From the NCBI GenBank assembly GCA_003161495.1, contig PMOP01000515.1, positions 7,118-21,078 of the forward strand: DNA of 13,961 bases. Direction: 5' to 3'. Origin of the DNA: Acidobacteriota bacterium (lineage in GTDB: Bacteria; Acidobacteriota; Terriglobia; Acidiferrales; UBA7541). Of the stretch, positions 6,772 to 13,782 are shown piece after piece. Within the stretch, counting starts at the first letter, position 1; each line of letters starts with the position of its first letter. Below the pieces are notes generated by a model, which ran no database searches, had not been told where the DNA came from, and saw only the letters and a list, made by a program, of their open reading frames with translations. The translations under genes and the position numbers were made by a program.

Positions 6772-8148
6772 ATGGACCCGAAACATATCGCTGAAATTCG
6801 ATTGATCATTGGGGATTCTTCGCGCGTAATTGTGAATCCGCAAATCGTCGAGCAGCTCTCGCGCGATTTCTACTGGTATTCGCCTGTGCTTCGCAAGCAA
6901 CTCGATGGAAAGCTGGGCGACGTCGTCGTTCAACCGCTCAGCGCGGCCGAAATTCAAAAACTGTTGCGCTACGGCTACGCGAATAATCTTCCCGTGACCG
7001 CCCGCGGCGCAGGCACGGGTAATTACGGGCAGGCGGTTCCGCTCGAAGGCGGCGTTGTTCTCGATCTCAGCCGCATGGATCGCATCGAGGAAATTCAACC
7101 GGAAGGCGTAGCCGTTTGCCAGCCTGGCGTTCGACTCGGGGAACTCGAGAATGAAGCGCGCAAGGCGGGGTGGGAACTACGGTGCTATCCCTCGACGATC
7201 ATCAAGGCGTCGATCGGCGGATTTCTCGGCGGCGGTTCCGGGGGAATCGGCACGGTTGCGCACGGATACCTTCGCGATTTTCAAACGGTGCGGGCCATCG
7301 AAGTGGTCACCATGGAGCCGGAACCGCGCGTAATTCTTCATGAAGGAGAGGCGGTTCACGAAATTCTGCACGCCTGGGGCACCAACGGCATCATCACCCG
7401 TATTTGGCTCGCGCTCACTCCGGCCGTGGAATGGTCTCAGTGCGTTGCGGCGTTTGACTCGTTTGCCGCGGCATTCGATTTCGGCGAAAAAATTGCGACC
7501 GGGGCTCAATGGATCAAGCGGCTCGTCACTGTTTTCGAGTGGCCGATTCCTTCTTTTTTCACGCCGATCCGGAAATATGCTCCAGAAGGAAAAACGCTGA
7601 TTTTTTTTATGATCGCTTCCAGCCAGCTCGCCGAATTGGAAGCGGCTGCCCAAGAAGGCGGAGGAACAATTACGCACAGCGCGGTTTATCCCGGCCTCAA
7701 CGCCAGGCCGCTGCTTTCCGATTACACCTGGAATCACACGACGCTTTGGGCGATGAGATCGGACGAAGCCTATACCTACTTGCAATGCGGCTTCAACCCC
7801 GATACTGTGCGCGAACAGATGCGTCAATTGCGCGAGCGGTTCGGGCAGGAATTTTTATTTCACATGGAGTTCATGAAGAACGGAGAGGGCCGCGTGATTC
7901 CCGGCGCGATTCCCGTCGTGTACTACACAACAGAGGAACGGTTGAACGAAATGATCGATTTCTGCAGGGAGATTGGAGTGTTCGTGGCCAATCCCCACGT
8001 GAACAATGTGGAAGGAGGCGGGCGTTATCGCGCGGACAACGTCCAGTTGCTCGCCAAACAGCGCTACGACCCCAAAGGATTGCTCAATCCGGGTAAGATG
8101 ATCACGTTCCATTCGGAATCCGCGACGGCCGGAGCAAAAACGAAATGA
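6772..8148 (+). CDS. FAD-binding oxidoreductase, GlcD/VAO (PCMH-type) family
   Basis: A 458-residue flavoenzyme. The N-terminal FAD-binding PCMH domain is recognisable from VVVQPLSAAEIQKLLRYG, PVTARGAGTGNYGQ (about 74-87), GGVVLDLSRMDRI and SIGGFLGGGSGGIGT (about 149-163), the pyrophosphate and isoalloxazine-contacting segments of the vanillyl-alcohol oxidase/GlcD family. The C-terminus carries the family's YDPKGLLNPGKM. Family members oxidise hydroxy acids, amines, alcohols or ring carbons and pass electrons to oxygen or a carrier. Its place between a ring deaminase and a creatininase-fold amidohydrolase suggests it oxidises a ring intermediate, but the substrate is unknown. The start ATG at 6772 has only a weak upstream AAGAG. 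Its stop overlaps the next start by 4 bases (ATGA). No signal peptide; cytoplasmic. Confidence 0.87.
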   Translation: MDPKHIAEIRLIIGDSSRVIVNPQIVEQLSRDFYWYSPVLRKQLDGKLGDVVVQPLSAAEIQKLLRYGYANNLPVTARGAGTGNYGQAVPLEGGVVLDLSRMDRIEEIQPEGVAVCQPGVRLGELENEARKAGWELRCYPSTIIKASIGGFLGGGSGGIGTVAHGYLRDFQTVRAIEVVTMEPEPRVILHEGEAVHEILHAWGTNGIITRIWLALTPAVEWSQCVAAFDSFAAAFDFGEKIATGAQWIKRLVTVFEWPIPSFFTPIRKYAPEGKTLIFFMIASSQLAELEAAAQEGGGTITHSAVYPGLNARPLLSDYTWNHTTLWAMRSDEAYTYLQCGFNPDTVREQMRQLRERFGQEFLFHMEFMKNGEGRVIPGAIPVVYYTTEERLNEMIDFCREIGVFVANPHVNNVEGGGRYRADNVQLLAKQRYDPKGLLNPGKMITFHSESATAGAKTK

Positions 8149-8939
8149 AAACCTGGATCCCGGACGCGCGAAACTTCGCCTATTTGAATTGGAAGCAAGT
8201 AGACGCGCTTCCTCGCGAGTCCACGCTGCTGGTGCTTCCCACGGCGGCCATTGAGCAGCATGGACACCATCTGCCTTTGGCAACCGACACGTTGATCAAC
8301 AATCTGCTTCTGGGACATGCGCTCTCTAAATTGCCTGCCGATTTACCCGTGTACGCGCTGCCGGCCGTCCATTACGGCAAGAGCAACGAGCACATCGGTT
8401 TTCCCGGAACGCTTTCGTTCAGCGCCACGACATTCATGGCCGTGCTGCGCGATCTCGGTTCCAGCTTGTCAAAAGCCGGGTTCCGAAAGCTCGTTCTCTA
8501 CAACACCCACGGCGGAAATACTTCGTTGATCGACGTCATGTCCCGCGACCTGCGCGCGGAATTCGGCTTGAGAACGTTTGCGCTGCATGGCTCCGGCGGA
8601 ATTTCGTTTGAAGGCCTCGATCCTCAGGAACGCGCGTATGGATTTCACGCGGGCGAAGTCGAAACTTCGTTCCTATTGTCAAGCGTGCCGGAGTTAGTGG
8701 ATCGCTCCGCATATACGCACAATTACATCGCGGACATTTCCAAGCCGGGGATGCTGCTGCCGGAAAATGGGCCAGCCACATTTGCGTGGCTTACGCGTGA
8801 CATCGCGTCCAGTGGCGTGATGGGCGATCCGCGGCCAGCCACTTCAGAAAAAGGCGCGCGCTGGATCGAACAAGCGGCCACGCGATTGGCCGCTGCGCTC
8901 CAGGAAATGGCACGCTATCCGGATCAGCGCACGCCATGA
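8145..8939 (+). CDS. Creatininase-family amidohydrolase, HGGN type (second paralogue)
   Basis: A 264-residue creatininase-fold enzyme distinct from the one at 1902. The metal ligands are present: E37 and H39 in EQHGHHLPL, D48, H122 in NTHGGN, and the FHAGEVETS block (168-175). Where true creatininase has NGHYEN and paired tryptophans, this protein has NTHGGN and HAGExET. That combination is typical of the broader subfamily, which includes formamidopyrimidine-type deformylases and the mycofactocin protease MftE. It most likely hydrolyses an amide, perhaps in a ring, but not necessarily creatinine. Starts at the ATG inside ATGA at 8145-8148, so it is translationally coupled to the FAD enzyme, and overlaps the next gene the same way at 8936. 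No radical-SAM or mycofactocin genes are nearby, which argues against MftE. Confidence 0.87.
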   Translation: MKTWIPDARNFAYLNWKQVDALPRESTLLVLPTAAIEQHGHHLPLATDTLINNLLLGHALSKLPADLPVYALPAVHYGKSNEHIGFPGTLSFSATTFMAVLRDLGSSLSKAGFRKLVLYNTHGGNTSLIDVMSRDLRAEFGLRTFALHGSGGISFEGLDPQERAYGFHAGEVETSFLLSSVPELVDRSAYTHNYIADISKPGMLLPENGPATFAWLTRDIASSGVMGDPRPATSEKGARWIEQAATRLAAALQEMARYPDQRTP

Positions 8940-10651
8940 GCAAATCCGATTGGATCGATTGCGGCGGAGGCGTGCGCCTCGAACGTGGCGTCCGCGCCCG
9001 GATGCGCGATGGCGTGGAACTGGTTTCCGACCACTACTATCCTCCACAGCCCGGTCCGCAACCGACGCTCCTGATGCGTCAGCCTTATGGACGCGACATT
9101 GCATCCACGGTTGTCTATGCCCATCCAACATGGTTTGCGCGTCACGGATACAACGTCGTCATTCAAGACGTTCGCGGCCGCGGCGATTCCGAAGGCGAGT
9201 TTTATCCTTTTCGCAATGAGGGCGCCGATGGCGCTGACACGATCGCGTGGCTGCGCGCGCGGGCCGAATCGAATGGCCGCGTTGGCATGTACGGTTTCTC
9301 TTATCAGGGGATGACGCAACTTTTGGCCGCAGCCGAACAGCCCGAGGGCTTGCAGTGCATTTCGCCTGGGATGGCCGCATGCGATTTGTATCGCGGTTGG
9401 TTCTATCACCAGGGAGCGCTACAACTCGCGTCGACGCTCGGCTGGGGATTGCAGTTGTTGAAAGCGGACGCGCGACGGAAACAGTTGCGCGATGCAAGCG
9501 ACAAGCTCGAACAAGCCTGGGCGCAACTCTCGATGCAAACAAGCTTGCTGCCTAATCGGTCGCACCCTGCCTTGCACGGCGAAGGTCTCCCCTCTTACGT
9601 GTTCGACTGGCTGGATCACGACGGTCCCGGAGAATATTGGACGGCGCTCGACGTGAGCCAGCGCCTCGATAAAATCCGAATTCCCGCGCTGCACATCTCC
9701 GGCTGGTATGACATGTTTCTTCGCGGCAGCGTCGATGGCTTTCTCGCTCTGCGTAAATTTGCGGGAAGCGAATTTGCGCGCGAGAACCAATACCTACTTG
9801 CGGGGCCCTGGACGCACATTCCGTGGGGAGATCGAATTGGCGCTGCGGACTTCGGTCCTGAGGCGCTCATCGACACGGACACAATTCTATTGCGCTGGTT
9901 CGATCACTGGTTGAAAGATTCCGGCGCGTTTGCGGGAAAAGCGCATGTGTGCCACTTTGTTCTCGGAGAAAATTTCTGGCGAGAATCGGAAACTTTTCCC
10001 GCTGAGGCAAAATACGCCCTCTTCCTTCACAGCGAAGGCAGAGCGAATTCGCGCAAAGGAAATGGAACGCTTTCAGGAGCAAACCCCGGCGCCGGCGAGC
10101 CTTGCGACATTTTCGTCCACGATCCCGAAGTGCCCGTCATTGCGCCCGGCGGCCCGACTGCCGCGAGCGGTTCATTCGATCAAGCGGCATTGGAACTCGG
10201 AAATAACGTCCTGGTTTATTCGACGGAGCCGCTGGAAATTCCGCTTTGGGTTTTTGGCATTCCACGCGTGGTTCTTTATTGCGCCACATCGCTGGCGACT
10301 GCTGACTTCACCGCAAAGCTTGTGCGCGCGAAGCCCAATGGCGCGGCGGAATTTATTTGCATGGGAGTAGCGCGGTCGAACTACCTCTTCGCATCGAATG
10401 GCTACGCCGCGGACAAAATTCACCACTGGGACTTTTCTCTCGAACCCACATCGTGCCTTTTTAGCAGGGGAGACCGCATTCGTCTTGAAATCGCCAGCAG
10501 CGCGTTTCCACTCTTTGACCGAAATCCCGGCAGCGATGTGCCTTCCAGCCGGGCGACTTCCTGGGATTGGCGGCGGTCGACGCAATTCGTGTTCCACAAT
10601 CACGATTGCCCTTCGGCGCTTTATTTGCCCGCCTCCGAGAGGCAGGAATGA
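8936..10651 (+). CDS. CocE/S15-family alpha/beta hydrolase
   Basis: A 571-residue member of the X-Pro dipeptidyl-peptidase (S15)/CocE family, about the length of cocaine esterase. The catalytic triad can be placed: nucleophile S122 in MYGFSYQGM, D259 in SGWYDMFLRG, and H294 in AGPWTHIPWG, in the family's usual order. QDVRGRGDSEG (about 77-87), which precedes the nucleophile, is also a family hallmark. After about residue 340 follows the C-terminal jelly-roll domain (PLWVFGIPRVVLYC... and RGDRIRLEIASSAFPLFDRN). There is no signal peptide, so it acts in the cytoplasm. Members hydrolyse esters, acyl-amino acids or peptides. Embedded by ATGA overlaps between an amidohydrolase and an ABC ATPase, it probably acts on an imported ester or amide. 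The substrate is unknown. Confidence 0.88.
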   Translation: MSKSDWIDCGGGVRLERGVRARMRDGVELVSDHYYPPQPGPQPTLLMRQPYGRDIASTVVYAHPTWFARHGYNVVIQDVRGRGDSEGEFYPFRNEGADGADTIAWLRARAESNGRVGMYGFSYQGMTQLLAAAEQPEGLQCISPGMAACDLYRGWFYHQGALQLASTLGWGLQLLKADARRKQLRDASDKLEQAWAQLSMQTSLLPNRSHPALHGEGLPSYVFDWLDHDGPGEYWTALDVSQRLDKIRIPALHISGWYDMFLRGSVDGFLALRKFAGSEFARENQYLLAGPWTHIPWGDRIGAADFGPEALIDTDTILLRWFDHWLKDSGAFAGKAHVCHFVLGENFWRESETFPAEAKYALFLHSEGRANSRKGNGTLSGANPGAGEPCDIFVHDPEVPVIAPGGPTAASGSFDQAALELGNNVLVYSTEPLEIPLWVFGIPRVVLYCATSLATADFTAKLVRAKPNGAAEFICMGVARSNYLFASNGYAADKIHHWDFSLEPTSCLFSRGDRIRLEIASSAFPLFDRNPGSDVPSSRATSWDWRRSTQFVFHNHDCPSALYLPASERQE

Positions 10652-11421
10652 ACGCCGACGCTTGCGTGCCGGAAATTGAGATCGCGGGCGTTACGAAGCA
10701 GTATGGCAATGCGCAAACGGTTTTGGAATCGATTGACTTGATTGTCGCCAAGCAGGAATTCCTCGGCATCATTGGCCCCTCGGGTTGCGGCAAATCCACA
10801 ATTCTCAAACTGATTGCCGGTTTAGCCATTCCGAACAGTGGGACGATTCGCGTGGATGGGATGACGCCGCAAAATGCCAGGGAAACGATTTCGTTCGTTT
10901 TTCAGGACGCGACGCTGCTTCCGTGGCGCACGGTGAAAGAAAATATCGGCTTGGGCCTCGAACTCGAGCGCATTCCGAAGAACCGGCGTGAAAATGAAAT
11001 TGCCGCTCTGCTCGAACTGGTAGGGCTCAAAAATGTAGCCAGGGCCTATCCGCGCGAATTGTCGGGCGGGATGAAGATGCGAGTTTCGATTGCTCGTGCG
11101 CTGGCGACGAACCCGCGGCTGATGCTTCTCGACGAACCGTTCGCTGCGCTCGACGAAATGTCTCGCGACCACTTGAACGAAGAAATCCTGCGCCTGCGCG
11201 CGGAACAAAATTGGACGGCAGTCTTCGTGACGCACTCTGTTTCCGAGGCGGTATTTCTTTCCGACCGGATTGTCGTGTTGGCGCCGAATCCTGGGCGAAT
11301 CCACGCGGAGTTTCGAGTGGAGTTGCCGGCGCCGCGCACCTCTGCGATCCGCAATTCCCGGGAGTTCGATGCGATTGTCGCGCGCGTGTCGCACACGTTA
11401 CGGGAGACGCTGCGGCCATGA
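10648..11421 (+). CDS. ABC transporter ATPase, NitT/TauT (SsuB/TauB-like) type
   Basis: A 257-residue nucleotide-binding subunit with every expected motif: Walker A GPSGCGKST (43-51), Q-loop Q86 in FQDATLLPWRTV, signature LSGGM (138-142), Walker B LMLLDE (158-163), D-loop ALDEMSR and H-loop H196 in VTHS. LLPWRTV and ALDEMSR are typical of ATPases serving nitrate, sulfonate, taurine and pyrimidine-precursor importers. The ATG at 10648 is chosen because it forms ATGA with the hydrolase stop; a longer frame opening at 10567 would overlap 85 bases of the hydrolase and adds no conserved sequence. It energises uptake with the permease at 11418 and, by inference, the lipoprotein at 5077-6072. Confidence 0.92.
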   Translation: MNADACVPEIEIAGVTKQYGNAQTVLESIDLIVAKQEFLGIIGPSGCGKSTILKLIAGLAIPNSGTIRVDGMTPQNARETISFVFQDATLLPWRTVKENIGLGLELERIPKNRRENEIAALLELVGLKNVARAYPRELSGGMKMRVSIARALATNPRLMLLDEPFAALDEMSRDHLNEEILRLRAEQNWTAVFVTHSVSEAVFLSDRIVVLAPNPGRIHAEFRVELPAPRTSAIRNSREFDAIVARVSHTLRETLRP

Positions 11422-12209
11422 AGCGGCAAGCCATCACCGCTCTCAACGCTCTCGCGGTTTTCGCAGCGCTGGTTGCGCTCTGGCAGATTGTTTTGTGGGT
11501 ATTTCACGTGCCGCCCTTCATGCTTCCTTCGCCATGGGCCGTGGCACGGGCCGTGGGCGCGCGATTTCCCTTATTGCTGAACGCACTGGCCATCACGGCG
11601 GAAGAATCCGCCGGCGGCCTCGGGGCCAGCATCGTTTTCGGCGTGCTGGTCGCGCTGCTTTTTGCTCAATCGCGCTGGGTGCGAAAGATGCTTTACCCTT
11701 ACACTCTGCTTCTGCAAACCGTGCCTATCATCGCGATCGCGCCGTTAATCCTGATGTGGATGGGAGCGGGCATTTTCGCGGTGACGTTCATTGCATTTAT
11801 TATTTCGCTCGCGCCCATTATCGCCAACACTACGCAGGGCCTCATCAGCGTCGATGAAAATCTGGTGCATCTTTTTCTGATGCACAATGCCTCGCGCGCT
11901 CAATTGCTCTTCAAGCTGCGGCTGCCGAATGCCGTCCCGGACCTTTTTGTCGGAATACGAATCGCCAGCGGAATTGCCGTGATCGGCGCGATTACCGGAG
12001 AGCTCTTCGCCGGCTCGAGCCGCGTCGGAGAAGGCGGGCTTGGATATTCGATCCTGTACGCTTCCTCTCAGTTGCAGACGGACTATTTATTTGCCCTGGT
12101 GCTGGCCGCGACCGTGTTGGGATTCGGTTTCCTGTTTCTGGTAATGTTTCTGGAATGGTATTTTCTGCATCGCTGGCACGAATCGGCTCGCGCGCCCGAA
12201 GCGGAATGA
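11418..12209 (+). CDS. ABC transporter permease, NitT/TauT (SsuC/TauC-like) type
   Basis: A 263-residue inner-membrane subunit with about six hydrophobic segments, beginning NALAVFAALVALWQIVLWV. PPFMLPSPWAVARA after the first helix is a hallmark of this permease class. The cytoplasmic EAA-type loop that docks on the ATPase is visible as HNASRAQLLFKLRLPNAVPDLFVGIRI (about residues 154-180). The ATG at 11418 overlaps the ATPase stop as ATGA. A frame opening at 11211 is only an extension inside the ATPase gene. It is the last tightly coupled gene; an untranslated purine-rich stretch follows. Together with the ATPase and the divergently encoded binding lipoprotein it makes a complete importer. 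Confidence 0.92.
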   Translation: MKRQAITALNALAVFAALVALWQIVLWVFHVPPFMLPSPWAVARAVGARFPLLLNALAITAEESAGGLGASIVFGVLVALLFAQSRWVRKMLYPYTLLLQTVPIIAIAPLILMWMGAGIFAVTFIAFIISLAPIIANTTQGLISVDENLVHLFLMHNASRAQLLFKLRLPNAVPDLFVGIRIASGIAVIGAITGELFAGSSRVGEGGLGYSILYASSQLQTDYLFALVLAATVLGFGFLFLVMFLEWYFLHRWHESARAPEAE

Positions 12210-12290
12210 AGAAACAAAATGGCGAAGCGGAATGGGAAAGCGGGAGGGCAAAGTGGGATGGAAAAGCGAAATAATAAACCGGAATGACTG
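12197..12290 (+). repeat. Purine-rich tract with short degenerate repeats after the permease
   Basis: From the last codons of the permease to about 12290 the plus strand is almost all purines. CGAAGCGGAATG occurs twice (12197-12208 and 12223-12234), and GGAATG or GGGATGG variants recur up to 12286. The first copy overlaps the permease stop codon. It encodes nothing visible. It may be a decayed tandem repeat or simply a compositional oddity. Confidence 0.45.
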
Positions 12291-12337
12291 CGTGAATTCA
12301 ATGCGCACCGCGCGATTCTTGAATTGCAAATCTTTGG

Positions 12338-12367
12338 ATTTTAAATTTCAAATTTGAGATTTAAAAT
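12338..12367. repeat. AT-rich 30-bp near-perfect palindrome
   Basis: ATTTTAAATTTCAAA (12338-12352) is followed directly by TTTGAGATTTAAAAT, its reverse complement apart from one T/G pair. It lies 27 bases upstream of the DUF3891 start, in an otherwise GC-rich region. It could act as a cruciform, a weak transcription stop for the preceding operon, or an operator for the next gene. Similar AAATTT-rich dyads are, from memory, scattered in intergenic regions of soil bacteria. No GC stem or T-run typical of a strong terminator is present. Confidence 0.5.
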
Positions 12368-12394
12368 TTGTGAAAGTTTGCGAGGTGAATCAAC

Positions 12395-13219
12395 ATGCTG
12401 CGGCTCGAAACAGAAACCGGATGGTGGCTCGTAAAGCATCCCGATCATGCGCGTCTCGCGGGCGCTTTCGCCGAGCGCTGGGGCAACGATCTTTTCTTGC
12501 CGCCCGAGCCGCGGGAACACGTTTTGCGCGGCATCGCCCGCCACGATGACGGCTGGGCCGCCAGGGACGCCGTTCCGCAAATCACACGGCAAGGGAAACC
12601 CAGCGCTTTCTCGACCGAACTCGTGGGCAAATATTCGGGCTTCGAGGAGATTGACCTCGTGGATTACCTCGCGGTGCGCGACCGAGCCGTGCGCGAGATA
12701 GCCGCGGAAGATCCGTACGCAGCGCTCCTCATTTCCATGCACACATACAGCCTGCTGCACGATCACGCCGACCGCTCCACTATCGCGCCTGCGCAATTGC
12801 CGCTGCTCGATCAATTCCTGGAACGGCAGAAAGCGCTGCAAAATTCCTTGCGCGAGCAAATTGCGGCGAATGCGAATTTGAAACGGGAGCATAAGACCGA
12901 AAGTGCAATTTTGGATCACTTTCGTTTATTGCAAGCCAACGACTATCTTTCTCTGCTCACTTGCGTGGATTTTCAGAAGCCTGTAAACCTGCTGCACGCA
13001 CTGCCGGCGCGGGACGGCAAACGCATTCCCGTCCAGGCGCGCGCGATTGCAACCCGCCACTTCGTTTTGGAACCTTATCCGTTCGCTGAGCCGTCGCTTA
13101 CCTTTCAATTTCCCGCGCGGCATGCCAAAGGAAAATTGTTTTCTGAGGCGAAAGAATTGCAGGCCGCTTTCGCAGCCGCGCCCGTCGAAATGTTGTCGGT
13201 CACCGTCAGCGCGAAGTAA
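12395..13219 (+). CDS. DUF3891 family protein
   Basis: A 274-residue soluble protein that I recognise as DUF3891. Visible conserved features are KHPDHARLAG (14-23), an HDDGW motif (50-54) after LRGIARH, and AALLISMHTYSLL (about 109-121). Together they suggest a helical fold with several conserved His and Asp residues, perhaps metal-binding and HD-like, but no activity is established that I know of. A clear GAGGTGA ribosome binding site lies about six bases before the ATG. It has the same orientation as the ABC/hydrolase operon but is separated by 185 bases containing repeats, so it is probably expressed on its own or weakly by read-through. It is followed directly by a long inverted repeat. 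Confidence 0.82.
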   Translation: MLRLETETGWWLVKHPDHARLAGAFAERWGNDLFLPPEPREHVLRGIARHDDGWAARDAVPQITRQGKPSAFSTELVGKYSGFEEIDLVDYLAVRDRAVREIAAEDPYAALLISMHTYSLLHDHADRSTIAPAQLPLLDQFLERQKALQNSLREQIAANANLKREHKTESAILDHFRLLQANDYLSLLTCVDFQKPVNLLHALPARDGKRIPVQARAIATRHFVLEPYPFAEPSLTFQFPARHAKGKLFSEAKELQAAFAAAPVEMLSVTVSAK

Positions 13220-13220
13220 C

Positions 13221-13292
13221 GTGGCGCAGGCTTCAGCCTGTGGGTTTTTGCCCTTGCTTGCGCTAAACCCCACAGGCTGAAGCCTGCGCCAC
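13221..13292. repeat. Long inverted repeat (24-bp perfect arms) between convergent genes, possible bidirectional terminator
   Basis: The arms at 13221-13244 and 13269-13292 are perfect reverse complements over 24 bases, separated by a 24-base loop, and complementarity extends a few bases further with a bulge. Each arm contains the sub-palindrome CAGGCTTCAGCCTG. The element starts two bases after the DUF3891 stop and lies between it and the convergent HpxZ-like gene. I recognise this GTGGCGCAGGCTTCAGCCTG-type sequence as a dispersed intergenic repeat in Acidobacteriota, like REP elements of other bacteria. The predicted RNA hairpin is very stable, so it may stop transcription from both sides, though there is no strong T-run. 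Confidence 0.8.
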
Positions 13293-13349
13293 TAAAACCG
13301 CTTGCCATCCATATTTGAATTTTCTTATTGGTGCCAATAGCATTTCTGA

Positions 13350-13730
13350 TCAAGGAAGAACCGAGACATGCGCGGAAACGATGCGCCAGCCATCGGGAAA
13401 CCGCACCCACACCTGGCTTTGCCGCCCTGAAATAAGTTTGCCATTTATGCTGCGCTCGAATTCAAGCGTGATGCTGCCGAAATCGCGCCCGAATGTGACG
13501 ATGTCGAGCCGCCTCACTTTTCTCGCCAGATTGGCGGGCGAGCGGCCTTTGCGGAAGGCGTCGATCTCCTCGATGCCGTACAAATTCTCGGTGATTCCGA
13601 AGCGCATTGCGTACGGCGACGCCCAGAACATGCGCGTTAGCGTTTCCGCATCGTTGGTGACTAGCGCGGCTTCATATTTCGGATAGAGCGCCAGCAGTTC
13701 CGCGACGATTTCGGGATCATTGATCTTCAT
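13350..13730 (-). CDS. hpxZ: HpxZ/AtzH-like protein (DUF3225, NTF2-like fold)
   Basis: A 126-residue protein matching the DUF3225/AtzH-like family over its whole length: YEAALVTNDAETLTRMFW (about 19-36), then ENLYGIEEIDAFRKGR, then a C-terminal RQSQVWVRFPDGWRIVSAHVS. In Klebsiella, hpxZ lies in the oxalurate branch of purine catabolism. AtzH, in the cyanuric acid operon, has been proposed to convert 1,3-dicarboxyurea to allophanate. The protein is small, soluble and cytoplasmic. It lies 52 bases downstream of the acetamidase/formamidase end, same strand, so the two probably share a message. The start at 13730 is the first ATG after an in-frame stop and lies in a tandem duplication of the first codons. 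The usual partner amidase (HpxW/AtzE) is not in view. Confidence 0.83.
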   Translation of the reverse strand: MKINDPEIVAELLALYPKYEAALVTNDAETLTRMFWASPYAMRFGITENLYGIEEIDAFRKGRSPANLARKVRRLDIVTFGRDFGSITLEFERSINGKLISGRQSQVWVRFPDGWRIVSAHVSVLP

Positions 13731-13740
13731 GGATCTTCAT
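13721..13740 (-). repeat. 10-bp tandem duplication over the hpxZ-like start codon
   Basis: On the minus strand, ATGAAGATCC is followed immediately by ATGAAGATCA, giving two ATG AAG ATC starts ten bases apart and so in different frames. Only the downstream one (13730) opens the conserved protein; the upstream one soon meets a stop. This looks like a recent slippage duplication that may change the efficiency of initiation. Confidence 0.6.
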
Positions 13741-13782
13741 GTCGATTGCTTTTTAGTATCACCTCAGCCTGCGCTGCGAAAA

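Noticed and set aside
8145..8939. Mycofactocin system peptidase (MftE)
   Set aside because: The fold and motifs are compatible, but no mycofactocin precursor, radical-SAM or glycosyltransferase genes are in the neighbourhood.
10567..10647. N-terminal extension of the ABC ATPase
   Set aside because: It lies inside the hydrolase gene, lacks conserved sequence, and the ATGA overlap at 10648 gives a normal start.
11211..11417. N-terminal extension of the ABC permease
   Set aside because: It overlaps the end of the ATPase in another frame; the ATGA start at 11418 gives a normal-length permease.
13326..13339. TATTGG-TG-CCAATA short inverted repeat after the hpxZ-like stop
   Set aside because: Six-base arms occur by chance, and there is no T-run or other support for a terminator or operator.
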